Below are positions 10,178-20,771 of a stretch of DNA of 38,287 bases, piece by piece; the first letter of the stretch is position 1, and the number at the start of each line of letters is the position of its first letter. The position numbers and the translations under genes were made by a program. This DNA is from Chara braunii (Eukaryota; Streptophyta; Charophyceae; Charales; Characeae). Location of the stretch: NCBI GenBank assembly GCA_003427395.1, contig BFEA01000352.1:1125350-1163636 (forward strand), in the 5' to 3' direction. The notes beneath the pieces are model-generated. The model ran no database searches. It saw only the letters and a program-made list of their open reading frames with translations, and was not told the origin of the DNA.

Positions 10178-11029
10178 TTAACCTCCTCGAATCTGATTTA
10201 AAGGCTTTCTCTCGGCCTTCGTCGGTTTTCGGGGAGGTTCTTCCTCCCCATTCTCGCTTTCGTTGGTGCATTCTTCGATAACCATTTTTTTTCCTTTTCT
10301 CTTACCACTCTTTGACTTCAACATCATGATTTCAAACTTCAATCGCTTCGCCCACATATCCATCATCATCTCTTTTATATCTATCAAAATCTTAAAAAAA
10401 TTGCAATCCTTATCAGTTTCTATTTCCTTCTTCTCACAGTTTGCCTTCTGTTGCTTTAACAAGCGATAAAGCATCTGGTCAAAATTCACAGGCAAGAGAT
10501 TTGTCTTCATCTTTGACCAGTCATATCACCATTGCATATCTTTCATTGGATCTTGTTGTTTGACCTCCGAGAAGTTGTCAAGGAAAATAAGACACTTGTC
10601 CTTATCTGAAAGATTTGGATTCAGTCGCGCAACACACTCAAACTCCATTAGAAATTGCTTGGATGTTCCAAACTTTCGACAGACAACTTCTTCAAGATCC
10701 ACCAAATCCAAAAGTTGATCTCCAAGCTGATATTTATCCAGCAACTTCTCTTTGAAAGCTTCCCAATCCCTCGACGCACTCACCAATATGACCAATTCTT
10801 CCTTGTATTCCACCTTGCAATACCGCTTTACTATTTGTAGCATCTTCCCGTCGGACCACTCGCCACAACTTACCAGCTGTTCAAATTTCTCTGTCTATCT
10901 AGAGACATTGTTTTCGTCGAACAATGAAACATTCACCTTTCGAAGTTGATCCTTCTGAGTGGTTCATTCCTGAATGACTCTCGGCAGTTTTCTGATGTCA
11001 TTTCTCCTTTCATCAAACAACGACACCAT
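10178..11029 (-). pseudogene. Ty3/gypsy-like retrotransposon gag, broken by in-frame stops
   Basis: One minus-strand frame of 284 codons starts at an ATG (11027-11029) and carries three internal stops: TGA at 10964-10966, TAG at 10895-10897 and TGA at 10526-10528. It then ends at TAA. The middle part (about codons 63-167) has the look of a retrotransposon gag core: a conserved-type Trp at about codon 89 followed by AFKEKLLDKYQLGD, then FLMEFECVARLNPNLSDKDK and a hydrophobic IFLDNF block. The C-terminal part is Lys/Glu-rich and probably coiled. The leader intron, the primer-binding-site-like sequence and the LTR-like units lie directly upstream on the same strand. No protease or reverse transcriptase follows. 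I call it a dead gag; the superfamily is inferred from general pattern and not from a search. Confidence 0.7.
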
Positions 11030-11117
11030 ATATTAATACATCAAATAAATCAACCTCTCATTCCTTCCTCTTTACCCTCTCACCCTTTCTAGTCTGTAAA
11101 TAACTACCAACTTTTAT

Positions 11118-11170
11118 CTGGAAACAAACAAGAGTAAAGATTAGACCACAACCTCATAATGCTTACTTAC
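11118..11170 (-). other. Likely 53-nt intron in the retrotransposon leader
   Basis: On the minus strand the donor CAG|GTAAGT is a perfect 5' splice site. A branch-point-like TCTAATC and a pyrimidine-rich TTGTTTGTTTCCAG acceptor follow. The intron lies between the primer-binding-site-like sequence and the gag start. Splicing is inferred from consensus only. Confidence 0.6.
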
Positions 11171-11609
11171 CTGAGTGTCATTCCACCAGGGACAACGGTA
11201 GATAACCTTTATCTCCGATAGTGGCGCCACCTGTCGAGCGTATTGGCCCCCGCCTTTTTTGCAAAAGGCGAGAGCCCTCCAGGCTATGTCATGCAGCAGT
11301 TAAATATAACAAAACAAACGACAACTTTGGGACGACGCAAAGGTAATCTTGTGAACTACCGAGAGGGACGTGGTTTGGTCGCCCCTTCACCGCTTTAGTT
11401 GGGTGCGCCAACTGTACTTCTCGCGGTCCCCTACGATCAGATAGGTTCCCACGAGGTACAATTTACTTTCCCTGAGGGGCTGTCACCACCGTTAGGGGCG
11501 TATCCCTACCGAGCTACTGACTCACGTACGAAAGTTTTCAAATGCAGTCGCAAAGGTAGGTCAGCCGATGGTGTTTGCTCGTTTCGTTGTAGAATAGGTT
11601 CGCGTGGTT
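11133..11609 (-). repeat. LTR/leader unit, proximal copy (477 bp)
   Basis: The unit is nearly identical to the next 477 bp. On the minus strand it carries a hairpin (CTCGCCTTTTG / CAAAAAAGGCGGG) and then CGACA, two bases, and TGGCGCCACTATCGGAG. That is the arrangement of an LTR 3' end ending in CA followed by a tRNA primer-binding site (11212-11229). The leader with the splice donor comes next. The upstream LTR boundary is not certain, because no clear TG terminus is visible at 11609. Confidence 0.65.
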
Positions 11610-12086
11610 AGTAAAGATTATACCACAACCTCATAATGCTTACTTACCTGAGTGCCGTTCCACCAGGGACAACGGTAGATAACCTTTATCTCCGATAGTG
11701 GCGCCACCTGTCGAGCGTATTGGCCCCCGCCTTTTTTGCAAAAGGTGAGAACCCTCCAGGCCATGTCATGCAGGAGTTAAATATAACGAAATAAAAGACA
11801 ACTTTGGGACGACGCGAAGGTAATCCTGTGAACTACCGAGAGAGACGTGGTTTGGTCGCCCCTTCACCGCTTTAGCTGGGTGCGCCAACCGTACTTCTCG
11901 CGGTCCCCTACGATCAGATAGGTTGCCACGAGGTACAATTTACTTTCCCTGAGGGGCTGTCACCACCGTTAGGGGTGTATCCCTACCGAGCTACTGACTC
12001 ACGTACGAAAGTTTTCAAATGCAGTCGCAAAGGTAGGTCAACCGATGGTGTTTGCTCGTTTTGTTGTAGAATAGGTTCGCGTGGTT
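11610..12086 (-). repeat. LTR/leader unit, distal tandem copy (477 bp)
   Basis: This is a head-to-tail duplicate of 11133-11609 with about a dozen substitutions and no length change. It includes its own primer-binding-site-like sequence and splice donor. The junction with the proximal unit falls inside the leader intron, between the branch-point-like sequence and the acceptor, so this copy lacks the acceptor. The arrangement could come from unequal recombination or template switching. Confidence 0.7.
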
Positions 12087-12637
12087 AAATTATCTATTGA
12101 ACCCGAAAACCGTCTGTCTCTCAGAGCGTTAATCTCCCAAGTACAAAACGTACGTCGATCGACTAGGAAGGTCTCAGCAAGACGTGAGACCCACAAGTAA
12201 TCCTAGTCTCTTCGTACATAGTGAAAAAAACAAACCATGACAAATACAATTCAATCAGATAAATATATGCATACCAAACGATGGTCTTTTAGACCGTTTC
12301 ACACTTCAATTTATTGACAAAGAGACATCACCCTAAAAAAAAACAAATGATTCCATTAAATAGCCTAATACAATTAGGCAGTCCCGACATAATGAAGAAT
12401 ATCAACGCAATGTCGGACCGACCTTGACGTAGTTTAACTTAATGAGTTGATGTGCCAAAGTTATCCTTTTCACCCTTGATATANCCGAAAATCCCAAGTT
12501 GCACCTCTTGTAAAGAGAAGGNCACTTCAACAAAAACAACGTTAATATAACCTTTCGTTTAATGTAGGGGTAGAACCCTCGACACGCCTCAATAACCTTA
12601 TTGCAGTTCTACTGATTGAAACATACGAACAAGACTA
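12087..12637. other. Unassigned AT-rich sequence beside the LTR units
   Basis: No convincing frame or repeat is seen. Two ambiguous bases occur at 12484 and 12522. It may contain the downstream end or 3' flank of the decayed gene at 12638-14915. Confidence 0.4.
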
Positions 12638-12870
12638 ATATGGCAAATCTCTGAGTCGTGCCCCAAACGGTTCAAGAGGAATCATAATAATGTTAAAACG
12701 CTCCTCTTCGCGCAACTCCAGGATGTTATCGCATGATGTGAGCTGGCTAATCATCAATGTACGATGATTAACTCAAAGGTGTACTTCATCATTATCCCTT
12801 TGTTGTCGGCTTAAACCACTTTGCCTTTGCGCAACTCTTGAAATAGTAGAACTAACGGCTTACCTCGTAG
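12638..12870 (-). pseudogene. Coding-like fragment, possibly a downstream part of the decayed gene
   Basis: A minus-strand frame interrupted once, by TGA at 12773-12775, and ended by TAG at 12635-12637 contains a strongly coding-looking block, DNILELREEERFNIIMIPLE, followed by PFGARLRDLPY. Its frame differs from that of 13206-14915. A donor-like CAAG|GTAAGC near 13113-13118 suggests that an intron could connect the two. The function is unknown. Confidence 0.4.
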
Positions 12871-13205
12871 GCATAATGCCCCTACTGCTTCTCAAGTCAA
12901 AACGACCTGTCGTCCACCCATGTTCAAAAATTTATCTTTACTTGTTTGTGGAAGACTCCTGCCCTAACCAATGTGCGCACTTGACCGCCTTGTCCGCACA
13001 TGTAATTACCCCTCAATGTCAATGAATGATAGTGAGATCATCGGGGCAATCCAAATACTATTCATAACGTGAGACTAACTACATAAAGTCTTTTTTTTTT
13101 TTTTTTAATGCTTACCTTGTGAAGCCAAAGTATGATGGGTCCCTCTACGGGACAGCAAGATGTACAATCCCTTTGTGATTTTTATTAACTTTTCTCATAT
13201 TGTGC

Positions 13206-14915
13206 CTAGCCGCGATACAACTGATGTCCCTCGTGGGCCTGAGCCTCCAACGAGTCCAGGCGTGAGAGCTCGTCATCATAAAAAATCATAGTCGCGGCGC
13301 GAGCGCCTGGCATGACCCGAACCATCTGAGTGTCATAAAGTGCGGTCATCCGAGAGGCTAGCCATCATATTATGGCTCGAAATGGTCTACTCATCCCAAA
13401 CATGTGCTGCGTTGCAGTGTCCCGGACCGGAACGGCGCAAAAACGGTCATCGGACGAGGTAATCTTGATACCCACAATGACTCGAGAGAGACACAGGAGA
13501 TTGCTCACGCGATGAAAGTCCAGATTATAACTGTAAAACTCTCCCGCAAATTGAGCCATATTGGTTCGGATGTACGAGCGCGAGTCTGAAAAGAGACACC
13601 GATTATTCCAAAGCATACCGATGAAGTCAACCCATCGAGTCGATGCGCCATCTCGAACCATCAAAAAATGCTCTGTTTCCCCGATCAACTTGGCATCAAG
13701 TGTGTCGCAGACGAGAAGATATCTTGGAACAGTGAGATCACACGAGCTGCGGTCAATCTGTTCATAAAAGAAAACACATCAAACACTGATCAGCTCATAG
13801 AGTCGACGCTCCTCGCTCTCGAAATCTTCAGTGAAAAAAACATATCGCCTGAACCGTTGAAATTTGTTATCGCGAGTTCAAACATAATTGTGGATATAAG
13901 GGGATGAATTATGCTGCTCGCTTAAGCGCAAGAGCATTAAGAGGTAAAACCACCTCACTTCTGGAGTCTCGTCGGTGTACGGAGAGCACTCGTCACTATG
14001 CAAAATCAAGAGGTGAGACACTTCGTTGCTTTTTCGTGGCACAAACCCGTATCGAATGACGTGCCTCGTGACGTCGGTGCGGAAAATGCAACTTCGTGAT
14101 GGGTTCCTCAAACTCCCTCGCCAAAACCACGGTCTATCCCTTGCGGGGAAAATCATAGACGGGTTGTAAATCAATCGTTTGTCTGGCACCATGCCGATCC
14201 CTTGCTCTTCCGACTCCGATAACCATTCACTTACCTCCTCGCGAGTATCGAAAACGTCGCAACAAATAAATTGTTCGACGGTTCGACATCTGCAAAAAAT
14301 CCAACAATCCCATTAGTAAATGCTCAACTTATCTCAAACTATGAACACCTCTAACCTTTTTTTTTTTTTTTTTCACAGCTACTCACTCATGTCGTAAAAC
14401 CGAACTGCATCACGACCCAAGGAGTCGTCGCAGGTTGCGCACCTCGAGTTTGTAAGTGACCTCGTCAAAAGTATGCCTATCGACGACTTTCAAGTGGTTA
14501 GCACGAATCCGTTCGAAAAACTCGATATTATCAAATGAAGTTATGCGAGCATCATAGTACAAAATAAGTCTGGGGTACAATCATCTTACCTTGTGGTCAT
14601 ATTGTGTCCACAACTCCCTGTCTTCACGCCCATAGATGATACGCAGGTGGACCCAATCCAAGCGATGGGTTCGAACGAAACTTGGCTCAAAAATATGTAG
14701 TTGAGTCGAGGTAATGAATAAATAGGTTTGCGGCGGGTTCCTCACAGTGCTGTGATTCATTTTCAACTCTCTCCCAAATGAAACACAATGATTGAGTCGT
14801 AAACCATATAACCAACCCGCTCTAAATTCATTTCATGCCTTCCCGCTCGCACAATGTATCTCGCGGCAACCTCTCTGTTTGGAAACAACACGACGATCGC
14901 AAGTACCGTAGACAT
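13206..14915 (-). pseudogene. Decayed intron-containing gene of unknown function; internal stops are TGA
   Basis: From ATG at 14913-14915 a coding-like frame begins (MSTVLAIVVLFPNREVAARY...). A frameshift near 14766-14830 moves it into a second frame (LKMNHSTVRNPPQTYLF...). A 97-nt intron (14290-14386) with GTGAGT donor, TACTAAT branch site and TTTTTTGCAG acceptor then joins phases correctly to the next block (CRTVEQFICCDVFDTREE...). The frame runs on through RYGFVPRKSNEV, SDECSPYTDETPEVRWFY, GASTRWVDFIGMLWNNR and DDELSRLDSLEAQAHEG to TAG at 13206-13208. Five codons inside the continuous frame are stops, and all are TGA: 14581, 14410, 13878, 13779 and 13365. TGG is used freely for Trp. I recognise no family. 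CGA-to-TGA decay after CpG methylation is a simple explanation, and read-through or recoding is less likely. The amino-acid composition and the phased intron argue for a once-real gene. Confidence 0.5.
14290..14386 (-). other. Probable 97-nt spliceosomal intron in the decayed gene
   Basis: On the minus strand the sequence GA|GTGAGT starts it, TTTACTAATGG provides a near-perfect branch site about 25 nt from the end, and TTTTTTGCAG|A closes it. Removing it keeps the flanking coding frame in phase. Confidence 0.6.
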
Positions 14916-16190
14916 CTTAATGGAAAACACGAGTGACCCTTTGAGTTGCTAAGTTTAAATGAACCGAACAAGTTTTTTTTTACGACTCTCCGCTTGTCCA
15001 ACTAAGTTGTCGCCATTAGCTAGAAGTTTGTCTCCCTTGAGCCTTTGCCATGACCTCACACTTCTTATGGCGCAAGTCTCCCTCGATGGAAACACCTACA
15101 AACGCACTATACAAAGCTAGTGTTGTGGCATGTTGGGCTTCTTATGGCGTCAACCTTTCGGACTAAAGGTGGCTCCTAAATACGGCGACCTGAAAAGGTT
15201 TGCTAATTCAACTCTTCTTCCGTATAAGATTGCGGGGAGACCTATACTGACTCCTAACCATCAAGTGTACCATTCTCTAGGAAGTGGTTTGGAGTTCTCC
15301 TTCTCCTCGCCCGAGCCAAAAACTCGGATCCTAGAAGTCAGACAGTCTCCACTAAATCGGCAAACTAACCCGCTGTTAAACGATCCACTACGGGTCGATA
15401 ACAAGGCCGACTCCTAAAGCAACGAACCCCCGCCCCAGATTTTTTTTTAAAGTGAGGAAGCCCTCAAACTTTAAGCCAAGTTGTTCGCCCCGACCTCCTA
15501 CGCGGAAAAACAACTTAGACGAAACAAAAGTTCAGAGGGAGTGAAGAATCGAGACTCGTTTGAATGGGATCAAATCCAGAGGGCCTTTGGGATAGATGAG
15601 GGTACCTCAGGATCATGCTAAGTTCGTTCAATCCTTTTCTTTCTTCTCGTTGTCGTGGTCCTTTTTTCGGCCTGCGATAAGTTTCCCTTGAAAAATCAGA
15701 TCGGTATCTTAACTTGTAGGGGAAAAAAAAAAAAAAAAGTAGGAAAGCAATCATTTTCGGATCACCACATCCGAAGAGACTCCAAGTCACTTTCCGCACA
15801 CTCCCCTTTTACCTACCTGTATGCCAAACAAATAAAACACTCAGAGGGTTCAACCGGAAAACCACACTCAAGTCAGACCCAGGTCTCACGCAAGCGTGTC
15901 CCCAACAATTTTTTTCCCGTTCGACTTTTTTTTAGCACCAAAAAAAGGAGGGTCAAACAGCGTGTGGGCGCATACAAGATGTGAGAGGGATCCAAGTCAA
16001 CCACTGGCCTTGAGTGACGCGACACAGAGTGTCACGTCGACGAACTGACGACACCAAACAAAGAAATCGCAATCCCAAACCCAACTCTCGAGCTAATCAA
16101 ACAACCCCGATTTGATTCTCCTTCACATGCCTCTTACTCGGCACACTCAAAAGCACACGCGATAAACCGCCACGTGGTCTCACTCTAATT
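14916..16190. other. Unassigned sequence upstream of the decayed gene
   Basis: No gene is supported. CTTCTTATGGCG occurs twice (about 15061 and 15140). A 95-codon plus-strand frame at 15130-15417 lacks recognisable features. A-rich (15722-15738) and T-rich (15910-15935) runs are present. Confidence 0.4.
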
Positions 16191-16199
16191 CTTCCAGTA

Positions 16200-17540
16200 C
16201 CAGACGACGTTGCCTGCAAAAACCGCTATCACCACACCTCCCCAAAAAAAGAAAATACACAAATACCAACTTCGTCGGCACCTTTGGCCTCACTCACGTG
16301 CACGTTCTGGTCCCAAAGGTCCCACCAGACCAATGTCAATGGCCCGACTGCCACAGGCTCGTGTACACAAAAAACAGTATGTCGTTCAACCTTGAGAAGC
16401 CTGGTCCAGCACACAGGTCAACGTCTGCACCTCCACTATACCTCGCAAAATTCACCAGTACCAAAAACCCACAGATGTAGCCACACCACCACAACAGTCT
16501 CATTGCACTCCACCCCTCAGATGATGTTGACGGTGAGCCCAACGGCGCATAAAGAAAAATAGAACCTCCCTTCCACTTACTACGACCTAACGAGCCACAA
16601 TTTTTGCAGCATAATGCGACAAAACTTACGACCATCCACGCCGAAAAATTTCGGCAGCATATCCCCACAAAGTGGGAAAAACAACTTTTCGTAGTTCAGT
16701 CTACAAGTGCCTCCACCAGCGTAGCCTTGATGTCTATCGTTGCCGCTCACACCCCACTGTTAAATAAATAAACTTCTGGCTCTGGAAAAAATCCACGTCA
16801 AAATATCACTCCCGCAGTGCCCTCCCGGTCCCGCAGTGTCCCAGGGACCACCCCACAAGGCGAGCACCAGCTAGAGAATGGAGCAAAGTGCTCCTTGCCT
16901 CGGCTATGGCTGTCCTCCTCCTCTAGTGCTCCACTGCAGACCTCCAACCTCCTCCCACGTTGTTGCCGACAACCTCTCCAGTAACCCAACAACACACAAG
17001 TGTGTTATCACACACTAGCAGCATGGGTGCTTCTGTGCACCATATAGGGACAACAACCTTTTATTTTAGTGGTTGAGGAGTGTTGGCCGTCACTCTAGCC
17101 CCCAGGCAAAATCGCGGGCTCACAGTGAGTTGTAGATCTGCCCAAGATCAAAGGCTAACTGTGGCCGTACGACCGACACAACCTTAGTGGGGCAGTTTCT
17201 TTAACTGCCCTATTTTTCATTTTTCTTTTCTTTACCTCAACTATTTCGAAATTTCACAAGATAACTGAACTTTTGTCATTTCCAAATCTATTTTTTGGAT
17301 AAGGGGTTGAAGAGATACGAACCATTTCAGTTTGATGTATGTGGCCCATTTTCCCAGGGCAGATACGTTGAGGGAAAGGTTGTACTTAGTTTTTTCCCTT
17401 ATATTACCTTCAATTTTCAGACTCCCTTCAAAAACAGGAGCCTGACAGTTACCTCTGGCAATTTCTTGCAGAGGCTGCACCTCGTGAGGACAAATCTCCT
17501 CACGAGAATGCAATAAAAGAAAGGGAAAAAAAAAAAAAAN
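16200..17540 (+). repeat. Dispersed repeat R1, copy 2, ending in hairpin, AATAAA and poly(A)
   Basis: The segment aligns with 7980-9645 over most of its length. At its end a perfect 10-bp hairpin (CTCGTGAGGA, 6-nt loop, TCCTCACGAG; 17481-17506) is followed by AATAAA (17512-17517) and then GAAAGGG and a poly(A) run entering the assembly gap. This looks like the polyadenylated 3' end of a retroposed RNA. No reverse transcriptase is present, so the element would be non-autonomous. Confidence 0.75.
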
Positions 17541-17739
17541 NNNNNNNNNNNNNNNNNNNNNNNNNNNNNNNNNNNNNNNNNNNNNNNNNNNNNNNNNNNN
17601 NNNNNNNNNNNNNNNNNNNNNNNNNNNNNNNNNNNNNNNNNNNNNNNNNNNNNNNNNNNNNNNNNNNNNNNNNNNNNNNNNNNNNNNNNNNNNNNNNNNN
17701 NNNNNNNNNNNNNNNNNNNNNNNNNNNNNNNNNNNNNNN
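17540..17739. other. Assembly gap, 200 N
   Basis: Exactly 200 N bases, flanked on both sides by poly(A). The round size suggests a placeholder, so the true length is unknown. Open frames spanning it are meaningless. Confidence 0.99.
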
Positions 17740-17759
17740 AAAAAAAAAAAAAAAAACCT

Positions 17760-18330
17760 CCAACTACAATGCACCTGAATCTTACCTTTGTCAGGTTCAA
17801 GTTGTTGAAACCAACAGCCATTTCCCCATTCCCCTCTGCCCTCCCCTGAAAACGGGGACTCGGAGGGCAGTTGGCAGGTTGGCAGAGGAAGGGCCTCATC
17901 CTCCCAACTTTCCCCGTTTCTCTCCCTCTGTCTACTCCCTAAACCTCCCCAACTCCCTTCTCCTCACGCTTGTCAACATCCGCTATGGGATCGAAGATCC
18001 CAAAGGTCGAATACATTCGACCCAAACGGAGTGGGAGCCCGTTGTGCTCCCACACACCCACACAGCTAAAATTGGTTGTACTCCCACCATGCGGCAAAGT
18101 TGCCTCGTTCCCCCCCCTTCTTTTTTCTTTTTTCTTTTTTCTTTTTTCTTTTGCAACCTTTGGTTGCTCGTTACAATCCCTCCCTCATTTTCCCCATCTT
18201 CAACTCCCAAAACTTTTTCAAAACGGGGGGTCAAAAGCAGAAAGAAAAGAAAAGGAAAAAAAAAACGAACGACGAACTCACCTTAGAAACTCCTCGTTCA
18301 AACTTCCACCCATTACAACTGAGGAGCACG
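17760..18330. other. Unassigned sequence with CTTTTTT repeats
   Basis: A TTTTTTCTTTTTTC tract (about 18110-18155) and A-rich stretches (about 18240-18270) dominate. No coding region or known repeat was recognised. Confidence 0.5.
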
Positions 18331-18900
18331 AACAAGCACCAGGATGTGGAAAGATATATCGCCGTGATTTTTGTCTCTTAGGTAGACGGGAGGCAGTGGA
18401 GTTTCTGCCTCCTCCTACTGCAGCCTGTTCATCAAAACGAACGGGCGCAAAGCAACAAGATCCTTGCTTCACCCCCCCACCAAGTGTGCAAAATGAGAAT
18501 GAATCTTCTGCGAGAACACGGAAACATACGTCATCACGATGTTTGTCTGTTACACTGGTGGTAAGTGGCGACAGCCCCCGCTGCTCAAACCACCGCCCCT
18601 CCACCAAAATCGTAAGGCGAGATCTATCGAAAGATAAAAAAAATATATATATAAAAAGAACCCCCCCCCAAAAGGAAACCACACTTACCTGAAACGCCTG
18701 ACTGTTGAAGGGTTGGCATACAAACTGAAGTTCTGGCCCAGATGCCAATTGTTGTGGGCAGCAAACTTGACGACATTGGCTCTACTCCACTTCTTCCCCG
18801 AAGAGGCAAATCGGCTCCGAATCCAGCACCAGAACCTGGAAAGATACACTGTCACGATTTTTGTTTTTTGCCTGTGGAGCATGGCGGAGTGGCACCCGTT
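18330..18900. mobile_element. Three diverged fragments of the foldback MITE family
   Basis: Family motifs recur at about 18336-18380 (GTGGAAAGATATATCGCC then TTTTTGTCTCTT), 18484-18545 (TGCAAAATGAGAATGAATCT then GAACACGGAAACATACG) and 18825-18870 (ACCTGGAAAGATACACTG then TTTTTGTTTTTTG). They are too diverged for termini to be fixed. An open frame crossing the region has no coding features. Confidence 0.5.
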
Positions 18901-18954
18901 GCTCCAACAACGGTGCCCCCTCTTCTACCAACGAGAGAAAAAGGGAGACAAGAA

Positions 18955-19190
18955 TCTATTAAAAAAAAAAAAAAGTAAAAAAAATTATTAAAAGAAAATG
19001 TCGAAATAGACTTCCTCAGGGAGTGCTCATTTCTTCCAAACGCGTCATCTGGCGCTTTAGTTTTGCTCGTTTTTTTTTTTCCCTTTATTTTTCTAACCGT
19101 TGGCTTAAGCCAACGCCCACCGCCCTCACCTTTTGATACATTCGTGCACTGTTGAAATATAGACCGGGGTTCGGTTCGATTCCTGAAGGA
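18955..19190. other. A-rich and unassigned spacer
   Basis: A-rich runs (18960-18985), a T-run near 19070-19080 and a short inverted repeat (CGTTGGCTTAAGCCAACG at about 19099-19116) are visible. No gene is present. Confidence 0.5.
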
Positions 19191-19201
19191 ATCGAACTAA
19201 A

Positions 19202-19229
<28 letters not shown>

Positions 19230-19232
<3 letters not shown>

Positions 19233-19470
19233 TTCAGACATTTTCTCGATTTATGTGTATCATCCTTGCGCAAGGGTCATGCAATCTGCGAGGCCGATTT
19301 TGGTCTCGTGATCTTTATGATCGCGTTGTCGAAATCGACTGCGTCATGTTGCTGCATGCACGGGCTACTCCCAAAGGAGTTAGCCCAAGTAACATGATGT
19401 TGGGCTCAATCTCGGTACCTGCTGGGTAAGACTTTGGCATTTCAACCTACTGGGCTCACACCAAACAGGA
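19230..19470 (-). mobile_element. Chimeric tRNA-U6 SINE, copy 2
   Basis: The minus-strand order matches copy 1 at 9640-9890. A tRNA-like head has A box GAGCCCAGTAGGTTG and B box GAGATTGAGCC. The bulged hairpin lies at 19362-19386. A shared linker follows, and then a U6-like 3' part (AGATTGCATGACCCTTGCGC, AAGGATGATACACATAAATC, GAGAAAATGTCTGAA) ending in a long T run, on the minus strand, at about 19213-19231. Divergence from copy 1 is substantial but the architecture is conserved, including a compensatory change in the hairpin. Confidence 0.78.
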
Positions 19471-19723
19471 GCGACTCTTCACTTTGAAGAGCTCAGTCCC
19501 CAACAGAAACCCAGCCTATGGCCCAAAAGGTCGCACCTGGCCTTGCTACTAATCAGGCACACTATGGGAAGGCCCAACATTCAGGCTCTCCGTGTAGCGG
19601 ACCTCGGGTTGGCCTGTGAGACCAGCCCCTTGGCCTGTTCTCACAGGCCTGTGTTACATTCGGGGTAGGCCAGTCCAGGCCGGTACCTCTGTCGGTACCA
19701 GCCAGTCCAGTCCAGTCCCGTCG

Positions 19724-20082
19724 GTCCGCTGGGGTATACCCCAGCCATTGTCTGTTTTCAGTCTCATTCCTCACTTGCACATTTTGGAGTACGTGCGTTG
19801 GAGTCTTGCGTGGGGAGCTGCGTTGTGCCATCTTGCCCCCCCTTCTTCCTCCATCTCCATCTCTGTCACTAGCGGAGCACCACACCTGGTGGGTCCGCTA
19901 CANGTCCGCTGGGGTATACCCCAGCCATTGTCTGTTTTCAGTCTCATTCCTCACTTGCACATTTTGGAGTACGTGCGTTGGAGTCTTGCGTGGGGAGCTG
20001 CGTTGTGCCATCTTGCCCCCCCTTCTTCCTCCATCTCCATCTCTGTCACTAGCGGAGCACCACACCTGGTGGGTCCGCTACA
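19724..20082. repeat. Exact 179-bp tandem duplication joined by one N
   Basis: 19724-19902 and 19904-20082 appear identical base for base, with a single ambiguous base at 19903 between them. The N at the joint suggests an assembly or haplotype-merging artefact more than a biological repeat. The apparent 166-codon frame comes only from the duplication. Confidence 0.85.
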
Positions 20083-20590
20083 CTCCGCGATGTGTCAATT
20101 TGTCACACAGCTTTAGCATTATGGCCCGTGGTGGGAGTAATCTGTCTAACCTGAGGAGATCTGGCATAGGCCGCAAAGGCGTCGTTGGGGGTTAATCTTA
20201 ATAGCAACTTTTTTAACTACTTCAAACATTTGGTTTCAATTTTTGTGTGTTTTACCTATTTAAGGTGTGATAGAATTAGCTATATTTTATGCTTTTATTT
20301 GGCAATTTTATGAAGACAAAATAGCTGACAGATCTAATATGGAGACTTGAAGGATAAGAAAAATAATTAATAAATCGCTCATTGACAAGGCCAGTTTCCT
20401 TGCCGGGATGGTTGGCCTTTAATGTCTCGGGTCTAATCCCTTCTATTTTATTTTTATTATTGTTTATTATTATTATTTAAACCTGACCGCGACTCAAAGT
20501 CGTGTTGTCATGGGGTTTGTCAGCATGAACCACTCAGAAAGGGATTGGTGAAGCCTGCTGCTGAATTCTTTTGTGAAGGGTTCGCCCAGT
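20083..20590. other. Unassigned AT-rich spacer
   Basis: No gene is supported. A B-box-like GGGTCTAATCCC occurs near 20428-20440, before a TTATTATT tract, but no matching A box is convincing. Confidence 0.5.
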
Positions 20591-20595
20591 TCCGA

Positions 20596-20722
20596 AAAAT
20601 AAAAAAAAAAAAAAAAATAAAAATAAAAATAAAAATAAAAATAAAATAAAAATAAAAATAAAATAAAATAAAATAAAAATAAAAATAAAAATAAAATAAA
20701 AATAAAATAAAAATAAAAATAA

Positions 20723-20753
<31 letters not shown>

Positions 20754-20771
20754 TAAAAATAAAAATAAAAA
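20596..20771. repeat. AAAAT/AAAAATA microsatellite
   Basis: About 175 bp consists of AAAAT and AAAATA units. Minus-strand frames through it encode only Phe/Tyr/Ile/Leu repeats. Confidence 0.95.

Noticed and set aside
13206-14915. Alternative genetic code in which TGA is a sense codon
   Set aside because: TGG is used freely for Trp in the same frame, the exon at 34905 ends in TGA, a frameshift is also needed, and CpG decay explains the pattern more simply.
17241-17899. Frames of 87-177 codons spanning the N gap
   Set aside because: Most codons are undetermined and the gap length is a placeholder.
17970-18692. 240-codon plus-strand frame
   Set aside because: It crosses CTTTTTT and A-rich tracts and MITE fragments; no start context or domain.
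20384-20445. tRNA-like sequence with GGGTCTAATCCC
   Set aside because: Only a B-box-like element; no convincing A box or foldable arms.
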